NCBI GenBank assembly: GCA_963728285.1
Contig: CAVSJR010000001.1
Span: forward strand, 744,001 to 808,000
Reading direction: 5' to 3'
Source: CAVSJR01 sp963728285
Lineage (GTDB): Bacteria > Actinomycetota > UBA4738 > HRBIN12
DNA length: 64,000 bases
The position numbers were made by a program, and so were the translations under genes. Position 1 is the stretch's first letter. Each line of letters opens with the position of its first letter. Below, in pieces: positions 11,473 to 18,902 of this stretch. The notes under the pieces were generated by a model. It was not told the origin of the DNA and searched no databases. It saw only the letters and a program-made list of their open reading frames with translations.

Positions 11473-11700
11473 TCACGAAGCCGGCCGGCCGGACGAGCGC
11501 TTCAGGCTCGCTCGTCCGTTGGCCGACGCATGCGACACCGGCGGCCGCTCGATACGAGCCGCGTCATCCGCTCGCTCCGAGGCCTGCGACCGGCTCCGCC
11601 ACACCAACCACGAGCGAAGCACCGGCGCAGTCAGGATCCCGGTCACGATCCCGAGCAGTGCCCCCGAGAAGAACGCGTCTCCGCCGCCGGCCGCCATCAT
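11473..11700 (-). CDS. small single-TM membrane protein
   Basis: A 75-residue frame starts at ATG 11700 after GGTGGTGGACGG. Its N-terminal half is one hydrophobic segment (FFSGALLGIVTGILTAPVL) followed by a charged, Arg/Ser-rich tail. It lies 107 bp upstream of the permease on the same strand, so the two may be cotranscribed from the repeat-bearing intergenic region. No family was recognised. It could be an accessory peptide of the transporter, or chance coding; the membrane segment argues for the former. Confidence 0.45.
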   Translation of the reverse strand: MMAAGGGDAFFSGALLGIVTGILTAPVLRSWLVWRSRSQASERADDAARIERPPVSHASANGRASLKRSSGRPAS

Positions 11701-11745
11701 CGGTCCGTCCACCACCCCAAGCATCGGCGCGTGCTCGTCAGCGGG

Positions 11746-11788
11746 GCATAAGGGAGAACCTGCGCCGCATAAGGATCGCGTAAAGATC
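11746..11788. promoter_or_regulatory. phased direct repeats, candidate KdpE-like operator
   Basis: Three related copies occur: GCATAAGGG (11746), GCATAAGGATC (11767) and GCGTAAAGATC (11778). They are spaced 21 and 11 bp apart, that is two turns and one turn of the helix. They lie between the divergent permease/small-ORF side and the sensor kinase. OmpR-family regulators such as KdpE bind tandem direct repeats of about this spacing. Assignment to the adjacent regulator is inference. Confidence 0.5.
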
Positions 11789-11844
11789 GACATCGAGCCG
11801 AGCGGCCCGCGAGGAGGCCGCGTCGGGCCTAAGCTCTGCTCGCG

Positions 11845-13257
11845 ATGGTCGGAGCACTCACTCCCCGGGACGGCCGGCGAGGGTCCTGGGCCCTCGTTGC
11901 CGCAGCCGCGATACTTCCCCCGGCGGTGGTGACGCTGCTCGCGGCCCTTCCCGTGCGGATCTCCACGACCACCGCAGCGCTCGCCTACGTGCTGGCGGTC
12001 GTGACGGCCGCCGCCGCCGCCGGCATCTGGGCGGGCCTCGCGGCATCGGCGTTGTCGTTCATGGCGCTGAACTTCTTCTTCACGCCTCCGTTCCATACGC
12101 TGACGGTCGCGCACCAACAAGACGTCGTCGTTCTGCTCGTCTTCCTGGTCGTCTCCGCCGTCGTCGGCGCGCTCCTCTCGACCGCACTGTCTCAGCGCGC
12201 TCGCGCGGAGCGACGGGAACGAGAGGCGCAGCTCCTGCAGCACCTCGGCAACCGGCTGCTCTCGGGAGCCACGACGGACCAGGCCTTGAAGGACGTGGCG
12301 ACGTCGCTCCTGGACCTGTTCGACCTCGCTCGATGTGAGATCGAGAGCGAGCTGGCCGAGCGGCCGGTCGCCGTGGCGCGTTCGGATGACGGGGGCCGGC
12401 CGGAGACGATCCCCATGCTCGCCCACGATCGGGTCGTGGGCAGCATCGTCGCCGTGCCGCGAGACTCGGACGGCAGCATCGGATCGGATGAGCGGCACGT
12501 GATGCAGGCGTTCGCGGGCCAGGTGGCCATCGCGTTGATGGGGATGCGGCTCGCCGACGAAGCGCAGGAGGCCCGCTTGGACGCGGAGGCGAGCCATCTG
12601 CGGGCGGCCCTGTTCTCCTCGGTCACGCACGACTTGCGGACGCCGCTCTCCTCCATCATCGCCTCGGTCACCAGCCTGCTCGGGACCGACGGGAACTTCA
12701 GCCCGCAGGACCGGCGCGTGCTGCTCGAGACGATCCATCAGGAGGCGGAGCGCCTGAACCGACTCGTCGGAGACCTGCTCGATCTCTCGCGGATGCGAGC
12801 GGGCGCGCTCACGCCGTCGCGATCCGACGCCGCGATCGACGAGCTCATCGAGGGGGTGGTCGGGCGCATGGAGCGGACGCTCGCCGGCCACGACGTTCGC
12901 CTGATCCTCCGCGACGTCCCCGAGATCTCGGTGGACCTCGTCCAGATCGATCAGGCCCTCACCAACATCCTCGAGAACGCCGCGAAGTTCGCGCCCCGAG
13001 GAACCCAGATCACCGTGTCGGCCGCCGAGTGGCGGGGCGGCGTTCAGGTGCGGGTGACCGACCAGGGCCCGGGGATCCCCGCGGAGGATCGGTTGCGGGT
13101 GTTCGAGCCGTTCGTGCTCGGCGAGACGAGCGGCGGAACGGGGCTGGGGCTCGCGATCGCGGCGGCCATCGTCCAGGCCCATGGAGGACGAATTCGTATC
13201 GAAGACGCTCCCGGCGGCGGAACCGCGGTCGTCATCGAGCTCCCGGAGGGAAGGTGA
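11845..13257 (+). CDS. KdpD-like sensor histidine kinase lacking the N-terminal KdpD/Usp domains
   Basis: 470 residues. Four membrane segments (DUF4118, about 15-115) carry NFFFTPPFHTLTV, typical of KdpD. A GAF-like region (about 135-230) is followed by HisKA (SSVTHDLRTPLSS, phosphorylatable His) and HATPase (NILENAAKFAP, DQGPGIP, GGTGLGLAI). Full KdpD has about 890 residues with an N-terminal sensor/universal-stress region that is absent here. The stop overlaps the response regulator start (GTGA), so the pair is translationally coupled. With the divergent KimA-like permease in place of KdpFABC, it probably senses potassium or turgor (inference). Confidence 0.85.
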   Translation: MVGALTPRDGRRGSWALVAAAAILPPAVVTLLAALPVRISTTTAALAYVLAVVTAAAAAGIWAGLAASALSFMALNFFFTPPFHTLTVAHQQDVVVLLVFLVVSAVVGALLSTALSQRARAERREREAQLLQHLGNRLLSGATTDQALKDVATSLLDLFDLARCEIESELAERPVAVARSDDGGRPETIPMLAHDRVVGSIVAVPRDSDGSIGSDERHVMQAFAGQVAIALMGMRLADEAQEARLDAEASHLRAALFSSVTHDLRTPLSSIIASVTSLLGTDGNFSPQDRRVLLETIHQEAERLNRLVGDLLDLSRMRAGALTPSRSDAAIDELIEGVVGRMERTLAGHDVRLILRDVPEISVDLVQIDQALTNILENAAKFAPRGTQITVSAAEWRGGVQVRVTDQGPGIPAEDRLRVFEPFVLGETSGGTGLGLAIAAAIVQAHGGRIRIEDAPGGGTAVVIELPEGR

Positions 13258-13970
13258 GCTCCACGGACGCGAGGGTCCTCGTCGTGGACGACGATCCGCA
13301 GATCCTGCGGGCGGTCCGGACGAGCCTCGGGGCGCACGGGTTCGAGGTCTCGACCGCGGGCAACGGCGAGACCGCCGTGGACATGCTCGCGAAGGAACCG
13401 GTGGACGTGGTGCTGCTCGACCTCGGCCTTCCGGGGATCGACGGCGTGGAGGTCATCCAACGGGTCCGAACGTGGTCGGACGTCCCCATCATCGTCCTGT
13501 CCGTTCGCGACACACAGCAGGAGAAGGCCGGCGCGCTCGACGCCGGGGCGGACGACTACATCACCAAGCCCTTCGGAATGCAGGAGCTCCTCGCGAGGAT
13601 GCGGGCCGTCCGTCGGCGAGTGGAGCCGGCCGAGACGGCCGAGCCCGTGCTCCGCTTCGGGGAACTGGAGATCGATCGAGGTCGGCGCCTCGTTCGGCTG
13701 AACGGGCAGCCGGTCCACCTCACGCCCACGGAGTACCGGCTCCTCGAGGCGCTGGCGACGAACGCCGGGAAGCTGCTCACCCACGGGTGGCTGCTGCACA
13801 GGGTGTGGGGGCCGGCCTACGAGTCCGAGGCGCAGTATCTGCGCGTGTTCATTCGCCAGCTTCGCAAGAAGCTGGGCGACGATGCAACCCGGCCGCGATT
13901 CATCCTGACCGAGCCGGGGCTCGGCTACCGATGGAAGCCCGACGCGAGCCCGGACGCCGGGGACACGTGA
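13254..13970 (+). CDS. KdpE-like OmpR-family response regulator
   Basis: 238 residues. The receiver domain has acidic residues in VVDDDP, the phosphoacceptor Asp in VVLLDLGLPGIDG, and the conserved Lys in ITKPFG. The C-terminal winged helix has LTPTEYRLLEAL and the KdpE-typical ESEAQYLRVFIRQLRKKL. The GTG start at 13254 overlaps the kinase stop and follows GGAGGGAAG. It likely binds the phased repeats upstream of the kinase gene. Its 3' end overlaps the convergent acetyltransferase by 46 bp. Confidence 0.9.
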   Translation: MSSTDARVLVVDDDPQILRAVRTSLGAHGFEVSTAGNGETAVDMLAKEPVDVVLLDLGLPGIDGVEVIQRVRTWSDVPIIVLSVRDTQQEKAGALDAGADDYITKPFGMQELLARMRAVRRRVEPAETAEPVLRFGELEIDRGRRLVRLNGQPVHLTPTEYRLLEALATNAGKLLTHGWLLHRVWGPAYESEAQYLRVFIRQLRKKLGDDATRPRFILTEPGLGYRWKPDASPDAGDT

Positions 13971-14509
13971 CCCTCGTCGACGAGGGCGCCCTCGGCGGGC
14001 GTCGTCGGCGGGATCATGTGCCGACTGACGCTGCTTCGCCGCTCCAGCAGGAGGACGTCGCGCCAGGTGCCGTGACTGCGCCCGAGACGCTCACGCACCC
14101 CGACGATCCGGAACCCCTGCGACAGATGCAACTTGACGCTGCGTTCGTTCTCCGGAAACACGCCTGCCTGCAACGTCCAGATGCCGGCCTCCTCGGACGC
14201 CGCCACGAGATGTCGTAGCAACGCGCCGCCCACGCCCCTCGCCCGCATCGCGGACGCCACGTACACGCTGGTCTCCGCCACGCCGCCGTAGATGCACCGG
14301 TCGGACACGGGGCTCAACGCGGCCCAGCCCGCGATATCGCCGTCAACGCGTGCCACGAGTCGGCAATCGTCGCGGTGGGTGGAGTCCCACTCGCTCCACC
14401 CGGGCGGCGCCGTCTCGAAGGTGGCGACTCCCGTCTCGATGCCTTGCGTGTAGATCGCCGCGACAACGGCCCAGTCGCTCGCTTCGAGCACCCCGATGTC
14501 GACATCCAT
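13925..14509 (-). CDS. GNAT N-acetyltransferase, Pat/MnaT-like
   Basis: 194 residues. The N-terminal pattern GIETGVATFETAPPGWSEWD and the acetyl-CoA motif VASAMRARGVGGALLRHL match the phosphinothricin/L-amino-acid acetyltransferase group (Pat, YncA/MnaT). It likely acetylates an amino-acid-like amine; the natural substrate is unknown. The C-terminal 20 residues overlap the 3' end of the response regulator on the opposite strand and look like a tail beyond the domain. Intact frame, ATG at 14509. Confidence 0.85.
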   Translation of the reverse strand: MDVDIGVLEASDWAVVAAIYTQGIETGVATFETAPPGWSEWDSTHRDDCRLVARVDGDIAGWAALSPVSDRCIYGGVAETSVYVASAMRARGVGGALLRHLVAASEEAGIWTLQAGVFPENERSVKLHLSQGFRIVGVRERLGRSHGTWRDVLLLERRSSVSRHMIPPTTPAEGALVDEGHVSPASGLASGFHR

Positions 14510-14558
14510 GGCTCAAGCAAACCAGACGCGGTCGTTCTCGGTGCGGGCGGGCAGCTCG

Positions 14559-14966
14559 TCAGGCGAAGGCCGCCGAGAGCTCATCGAGGAGCGATCGGAC
14601 ACGGCCGTCGATCTCGTCACGGATCGCGCGCACCTCGTCCAGGGATCGTCCCGATGGGTCCGGCAGGTCCCAGTCCAGGTATCGCCTGCCCGGAACCACC
14701 GGACACGCATCGCCGCATCCCATGCTCACCACGACGTCGGCCGCCTCGACCGCATCGGTCGTGAGCGCCTTCGGGAACTCCCTCGAGACGTCGATCCCGA
14801 CCTCCGCCATGGCCTCCACGACGGTTGGGTGGATCTCGGACGCCGGCGTGCTTCCCGCGGAGCGGACGCGGACACGGCCGCGAGCACGGCGCTCGAGCAG
14901 GCCGGCCGCCATCTGGCTCCTCCCTGCGTTGTGCACGCACACGAACAGCACCTCGGGCGTCCTCAC
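14559..14966 (-). CDS. arsC: arsenate reductase, LMW-phosphatase type
   Basis: 135 residues. The active-site loop CVHNAGRS fits Cx5R of the low-molecular-weight phosphatase fold. The extra Cys pair in MGCGDACPVVPG and the following YLDWDLPDPSG match the arsenate reductase branch, which uses a relay of cysteines and thioredoxin or mycothiol. The GTG start overlaps the arsR stop (GTGA), so it is cotranscribed with arsR. No arsenite efflux gene (arsB, acr3) is present in the cluster. Confidence 0.88.
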   Translation of the reverse strand: MRTPEVLFVCVHNAGRSQMAAGLLERRARGRVRVRSAGSTPASEIHPTVVEAMAEVGIDVSREFPKALTTDAVEAADVVVSMGCGDACPVVPGRRYLDWDLPDPSGRSLDEVRAIRDEIDGRVRSLLDELSAAFA

Positions 14967-15320
14967 GCGTCCACCCCGAGCGGAGCGAGCGACAGCGCCT
15001 CCCGCACGATCCGGAGCTTCTCCGGCTCCAGGCGGAAGAACGCCCATCGGCCCCGCTGCTCGCGCGTGACGACGCCCGCATCGGCGAGCATCCGCAGGTG
15101 GTGGCTCACCGTCGGCTGCGAGAGCTCGAGCGACTCGTTCAGATCGCACACGCATCCCTCGAGCCCGGGCCGACCGGCCAGGATGGAGACGAGTTGCAGG
15201 CGGGCCGGATCCGCCAGCACCCGCAGCACCCCCGCCATCCGCTCCGCCTCCTCACGATCGAGCGAGGCGCCCAGGACCCGGCGGGCAACACTCCTCGGTG
15301 ATCTCGGCGATCAGCTTCAT
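14963..15320 (-). CDS. arsR: ArsR/SmtB-family metalloregulator (frameshifted at the N-terminus)
   Basis: Winged-helix repressor of about 118 residues that would release DNA on binding arsenite or another metalloid. The DNA-binding core reads LELSQPTVSHHLRMLADAGVV, with CVCDLNE just before the recognition helices, the usual position of the arsenic-binding Cys pair. A second Cys pair sits at the N-terminus, MKLIAEITEECCPP. That segment starts at ATG 15320 and is in a different frame from the body. Removing one base from CCC at 15277-15279 joins it to VLGASLDREEAERMAGVL. The shorter in-frame start is 15238. It heads arsR-arsC and is divergent from the Cys peptide. Confidence 0.85.
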
Positions 15321-15326
15321 GGCGTC

Positions 15327-15374
15327 ATATTGACGTCGGTCGATGTATCTGTCAACGTATCGACGATCGTCGAT
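15327..15374. promoter_or_regulatory. arsR / Cys-peptide divergent promoter with 16-bp palindrome
   Basis: The 75 bp between arsR and the peptide gene hold a perfect 16-bp palindrome ATCGACGATCGTCGAT (15359-15374). On the minus strand a perfect -35 TTGACA (15355-15350) is followed 17 bp later by CAATAT. This would start transcription at or next to the arsR ATG (15320), so arsR may be leaderless. The palindrome covers the region just upstream of the peptide ribosome binding site. ArsR proteins bind such dyads; that this one is the operator is inference. Confidence 0.55.
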
Positions 15375-15394
15375 GTGAGAGGAGGTGCGAGCTC

Positions 15395-15445
15395 ATGGCC
15401 GACCCGTGCTGCCCGCCGGATTGCTGTCCGCCCGACTGCTGCTGA
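15395..15445 (+). CDS. 16-residue cysteine-rich peptide MADPCCPPDCCPPDCC
   Basis: A tiny frame, ATG 15395 to TGA 15443-15445, encodes MADPCCPPDCCPPDCC: six Cys in three CC pairs in a CCPPD repeat. A full Shine-Dalgarno (GGAGGTG) stands at proper distance. The gene is divergent from arsR across a palindrome and is followed within 10 bp by a strong hairpin, so it looks like a complete transcription unit. The CCPP pair also occurs near the ArsR N-terminus (EECCPP). A metalloid- or metal-binding role is inference; no family is known to me. Mature thiols could chelate arsenite. Confidence 0.6.
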   Translation: MADPCCPPDCCPPDCC

Positions 15446-15452
15446 GATGACG

Positions 15453-15490
15453 AACGGGAGGGGGGGATCGTCGGTGCCCTCCCTCCCGTT
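15453..15490 (+). terminator. hairpin terminator after the Cys peptide
   Basis: A ten-base perfect stem AACGGGAGGG/CCCTCCCGTT begins 7 bp after the stop codon. Only a short T stretch follows, but position and stem strength fit a terminator for the peptide transcript. Confidence 0.6.
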
Positions 15491-15649
15491 TCGCTGTAGC
15501 GCGCTCTCCCGGCTCGACGTCCCCTCCGGCCGCGTGGTTCCTGGCCCTGGACGCCCACCCCCCGGCGCCGCCGAGAGGAGCGCGTCATCGCAGAGGGTCG
15601 AATCGCCGGGGGGAGGAACAGGGCGCACGCGTCGCGCCACTCCAGGGCC

Positions 15650-17131
15650 GTGCTCGCGGCCGCCGCCGGTGTGCTCTCCGCGACGCTCGCCATCGCGATC
15701 GTCCCGACCTCCTCCTCCCTCGCCGGAGGCTCCGAGCCCGGTCCGGAGGTCGTGGGCAGGTGGTCGAAGCCGTTCGATACCGGCACGGTCGCGGTCCACT
15801 CGGTCCTGCTGCACAGCGGCCGAGTCCTGATCTGGTTTTGGCCGCACGCGGGCCTGCCGACGTCCGACGGGACCGGCAGCATCGCGAAGCTCATCGATCC
15901 GAAGGCGCGAACCGTCACCGATGCGTCGGTTCCGTTCGCCTACGACGCGTTCTGCGCGGGCCACACCGTCCTCGCCGACGGCCGCGTGTTCGTCGCGGGG
16001 GGAAACCGCTACGGCGATTCGAACTACGACGGCACCAGGCAGACCGCGACGTTCGACCTCGCGGATCGGTCGTGGGCCCGGGCCGACTCCATGGACTTCG
16101 CCCGGTGGTATCCGTCGACGACGGAGCTGCCGGACGGCGACGTCCTCATCATGTCCGGATGGGAGACTGACCACGCCGAACCCGTCCATCGGATCGAGCG
16201 ATACGACGCCGGCACGGGCCAGATCACCTCGCTCCCGTCGTCCGCGGACCTCGACATGCGGCTCTATCCGCGGACGTTCCTGCTGCCCGGCGGCGACGTC
16301 CTGCGGGTTGGGCCCGACGAGATGACGTCGCGACTCGACACGACCTCCTGGACCTGGTCGAACGTCGATTCGATGGTCCACGGCCTGCGCATCGCCGGGG
16401 CCGCCGTCCTGCTGCCCGGCCTGGATCGCGTCCTCGCCCTGGGAGGAGCTCGCCCGGACGGCACGTCGGCGACCGACACGGCGGAGATCCTCGATCTCGA
16501 TCAAGCTCGACCCGCGTGGCGCTCGATCGCGCCGATGCACCGCGAGCGCCTCTACATGAACGCCGTCCTCCTGCCCGACGGAGACGTCCTCGTCGTCGGC
16601 GGCGGACGGGTCGCCCCGTGGGAAGGGCCGGTGAGGACCCCGGAGCTGTTCGACACGCAGACCGAGACGTGGCGGCGGATGGCGCCGCAGGCGGGGTCGA
16701 GGATGTATCACTCCACCGCCCTGCTCCTCCCCGACGGGCGCGTGCTCTCCGCGGGCCAGAACGATGGAGACCTGCAGCGAACGGCGGAGATCTACTCGCC
16801 GCCCTACTTGTTCCGGGGGCCCCGTCCGCGGATCGCATCCGCGCCGCGGATCGCGAAGTACGGGAGCACCGTCGCCGTCGGAACGCCCGACGGCGCGCGG
16901 GTCTCGCGCGTGGCGCTCATCCGCGCGGGATCGGTCACCCACAGCGTGAACTTCGACCAGCGCTACGTCGACCTTCCGTTCGATCGGGCGAAGGGCGGCC
17001 TGACGGCGAGGATCCCCAGTCGGGCGTCCGTGGCACCCCCCGGCTGGTACATGCTGTTCCTGGTCGACGACGACGGTGTGCCCTCCGTCGCTCGCTGGGT
17101 CCACGTGACTCCCGAGAGGGCTACGGCGTAA
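15650..17131 (+). CDS. galactose-oxidase-like copper radical oxidase (Kelch fold)
   Basis: 493 residues from GTG 15650. A hydrophobic Ala-rich signal (LAAAAGVLSATLAIAIV) precedes a Kelch-type beta-propeller and a C-terminal DUF1929 domain. All metal and radical residues of galactose/glyoxal oxidase are seen. Cys102 (AFCAGHTVL) and Tyr154 (ARWYPSTTELPDGDV) would form the thioether cofactor. Tyr353-His354 (RMYHSTALLLPDGRVL) and His431 (SVTHSVNFDQR) would bind copper. The product should oxidise an alcohol or aldehyde outside the cell and make peroxide. The start is uncertain: a good ribosome site (GAGAGGAG) lies about 70 bp upstream without a standard start codon after it. Its last 11 bp overlap the convergent operon. 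Confidence 0.85.
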   Translation: MLAAAAGVLSATLAIAIVPTSSSLAGGSEPGPEVVGRWSKPFDTGTVAVHSVLLHSGRVLIWFWPHAGLPTSDGTGSIAKLIDPKARTVTDASVPFAYDAFCAGHTVLADGRVFVAGGNRYGDSNYDGTRQTATFDLADRSWARADSMDFARWYPSTTELPDGDVLIMSGWETDHAEPVHRIERYDAGTGQITSLPSSADLDMRLYPRTFLLPGGDVLRVGPDEMTSRLDTTSWTWSNVDSMVHGLRIAGAAVLLPGLDRVLALGGARPDGTSATDTAEILDLDQARPAWRSIAPMHRERLYMNAVLLPDGDVLVVGGGRVAPWEGPVRTPELFDTQTETWRRMAPQAGSRMYHSTALLLPDGRVLSAGQNDGDLQRTAEIYSPPYLFRGPRPRIASAPRIAKYGSTVAVGTPDGARVSRVALIRAGSVTHSVNFDQRYVDLPFDRAKGGLTARIPSRASVAPPGWYMLFLVDDDGVPSVARWVHVTPERATA

Positions 17132-17666
17132 GCGACTCCTCGATCAGAGCGCCGCCGTCTGGGACCAGGTCGAAGCACGGCCGCGAGCACGGTCCGCCCG
17201 TCAGGATCGTCTGCACCGACCACCGGTAGATCGTTCGGTGATCTCCGACCTCCATCTTGCGGAACGGGACGGCGACCCTCACGCTCCGCTGGTTTGCGCG
17301 ATTGGTCCGCAGCCGGGCGACGAAGGCGTCCTTGCGCCGCCGGTCGCGCCAGAGCGAACCCGCCACCCCGCGTCCGGTGGACCGCACGAGCGCGTAGTAG
17401 TCGGGGTCCTCATCTCCGAGCGTGTCGATCCACACGAGGAGGTAGCCCGCGTCCCAGATCGACCCCGGGGTCCAGCGGGCGAAGGTGACGATCTCCCAGG
17501 ACGGCGGGACGGCGTCGTGCCGGTGAAACACCGCCGCGACGTCGAGCACGCCCCTGGTGTCGTTCGCGTCGGTCTGGTCGGTATGGTTCGCCGCCGCCGG
17601 CGATCCCGCGGCGAGGAGCGCGAGGACGAGCGCGCCGACCACGGCCGCGACGCCGAGGCGCCTCAC
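17121..17666 (-). CDS. secreted protein of unknown function, last gene of the mau-like operon
   Basis: 181 residues. The GTG start overlaps the stop of the MauE-like gene (GTGA). A signal peptide (LGVAAVVGALVLALLAAGSPAAA) leads a domain rich in aromatic residues (EIVTFARWTPGSIWDAGYLL, DEDPDYYALV, GSLWRDRRRKDAF). Two Cys sit near the end (GGPCSRPCFD). The pattern suggests a beta-sandwich exported protein. No family was recognised. Its place in the operon suggests it works outside the membrane with the MauD/MauE pair. Confidence 0.75.
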   Translation of the reverse strand: MRRLGVAAVVGALVLALLAAGSPAAANHTDQTDANDTRGVLDVAAVFHRHDAVPPSWEIVTFARWTPGSIWDAGYLLVWIDTLGDEDPDYYALVRSTGRGVAGSLWRDRRRKDAFVARLRTNRANQRSVRVAVPFRKMEVGDHRTIYRWSVQTILTGGPCSRPCFDLVPDGGALIEESLTP

Positions 17667-18796
17667 GGCCGCCTCCCGACCCGGGATGCGGCGCCCACCT
17701 GCAGGAGCACCCACGCCGCCACGACGACCCCGCCGATGGCGAGCGCGGCCGGGATCACCTGACCGCCGCGAGGGATGAGGTCCTGCCACCTCGCCGTCGC
17801 GCCGGACCCCTGCGCGAGGACCCACGCGGCCACCGCCGCAAGGAGCGCGTTGCGGCCGAGCACGAGCCGCCAGTCCCTCGCCGTGCGTGCGCCGAAGCAG
17901 CCGCACGGCACCGATTCGCCCGTGCGCAGGCGCGTCCGCACGACGGCGAGCGAGAACGCCACGAGCAGCGTGAGCGCCAGCCAGGCCGCGGCCGAGGCGA
18001 GCCCAAGGAGGCCGAGCCCCACCACGACGGCCTCGGCGAGGGGAACCGCGACGAGCGCGGGCGCGGCGAGCGGCCGAGGCAGGTCGAATCCGGCGAGCGC
18101 ACGGCGCCATGCGCTCGGCCGGACCGCCTTGGCGATCGCGCTCCATGCGAAGGCGGCGATCAGCGCCGCGAGCGGAAGCCCCGGCGCTCCCTCGCCCCAG
18201 GCGCGGAGCGCCTCCCGGCCCGCCACGGCGGCGATCGCCGCGGTCGCGATCACGTTGGCCGCGAGCCAGCCCGAGCTCCGGGAGCTCTCGGCCAGGCGAT
18301 GAACGAGATCGCGCGCCTCGCGCTCGGTCCGGACGCGCCGCGCGAGGAGCACGACGCCGCTGCGCGCGAGGCCGAACGGCGCCATGACCAGGAGGCCGAT
18401 GCCCGGCCGCCCCGAGGCGAACGCGAACGAGGCCACCGCCACGAGCGTCCCGCGGGTCAGATACGTGAGGAACCCGACACCGAGTCCGACGCCGTAGAGG
18501 AAGGAGAAGACCGGACGCGAGAAGAACGTGCGCCACCAGTCGGGGACCTGCCGCCTCGCCTGCGGGACGGGGAGCCGCAGGCCGGCGGCCTCCGCTGCGG
18601 CGTACGCGAGCGCGATCGCGGCGACGATGACCGGGCCGCCCATTCCCCACGGTGCCCCCAGCAGCCGCCCTACCGCGCCGAGCGCGGCGCCGAACGCGCC
18701 GGCGACCAGGGTGGCACCGGCGACGTGCAGGCAGACATCGACCGCCCATCCGCCCCGCCGCTCCCCGTGGACCACGGGATTGATGGTCTCCACCAT
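17663..18796 (-). CDS. MauE/DoxX-like redox-associated membrane protein
   Basis: 377 residues with about eight or nine membrane segments. The motif CGCFGA (near residue 297) followed by RDWRLVLGRNALLAAVA is the mark of the MauE family. MauE acts with MauD in disulfide formation during maturation of methylamine dehydrogenase small subunits. The N-terminal half is an extra membrane region (IVAAIALAYAAAEAAG and further helices) not present in the classic protein of about 180 residues. ATG 18796 follows GAGGG. It is preceded by the 25-residue peptide and followed with a GTGA overlap by the secreted protein. Confidence 0.8.
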   Translation of the reverse strand: MVETINPVVHGERRGGWAVDVCLHVAGATLVAGAFGAALGAVGRLLGAPWGMGGPVIVAAIALAYAAAEAAGLRLPVPQARRQVPDWWRTFFSRPVFSFLYGVGLGVGFLTYLTRGTLVAVASFAFASGRPGIGLLVMAPFGLARSGVVLLARRVRTEREARDLVHRLAESSRSSGWLAANVIATAAIAAVAGREALRAWGEGAPGLPLAALIAAFAWSAIAKAVRPSAWRRALAGFDLPRPLAAPALVAVPLAEAVVVGLGLLGLASAAAWLALTLLVAFSLAVVRTRLRTGESVPCGCFGARTARDWRLVLGRNALLAAVAAWVLAQGSGATARWQDLIPRGGQVIPAALAIGGVVVAAWVLLQVGAASRVGRRP

Positions 18797-18805
18797 CGAG
18801 AGCCC

Positions 18806-18883
18806 TCAGGGTCCGAACAGGGTCGAGAGTCCAGCGACCACGGACGCTGCGACGACCGCGGCGAGCGCGACCGGTTCGATCAC
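18806..18883 (-). CDS. 25-residue hydrophobic peptide within the mau-like operon
   Basis: GTG 18883 to TGA 18806 encodes 25 residues, beginning MIEPVALAAVVAASVVAG: a single short membrane segment. GAGGGG lies 9 bp upstream, and the frame fits exactly between the Cys-rich gene and the MauE-like gene. It may be a small membrane subunit or a translational coupler. There is no homology evidence, so coding status rests on position, ribosome site and composition. Confidence 0.45.
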   Translation of the reverse strand: MIEPVALAAVVAASVVAGLSTLFGP

Positions 18884-18902
18884 TCGCACAACCCCTCGGC
18901 GG

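Noticed and set aside
11473..13182. 569-codon minus-strand frame opposite the sensor kinase
   Set aside because: Antisense shadow of a high-GC gene; only the last 75 codons, beyond the kinase, have a plausible membrane segment.
15443..15445. TGA at the end of the Cys peptide as a selenocysteine codon
   Set aside because: The downstream frame has no family pattern and the following hairpin looks like a terminator; no selenocysteine machinery is seen here.
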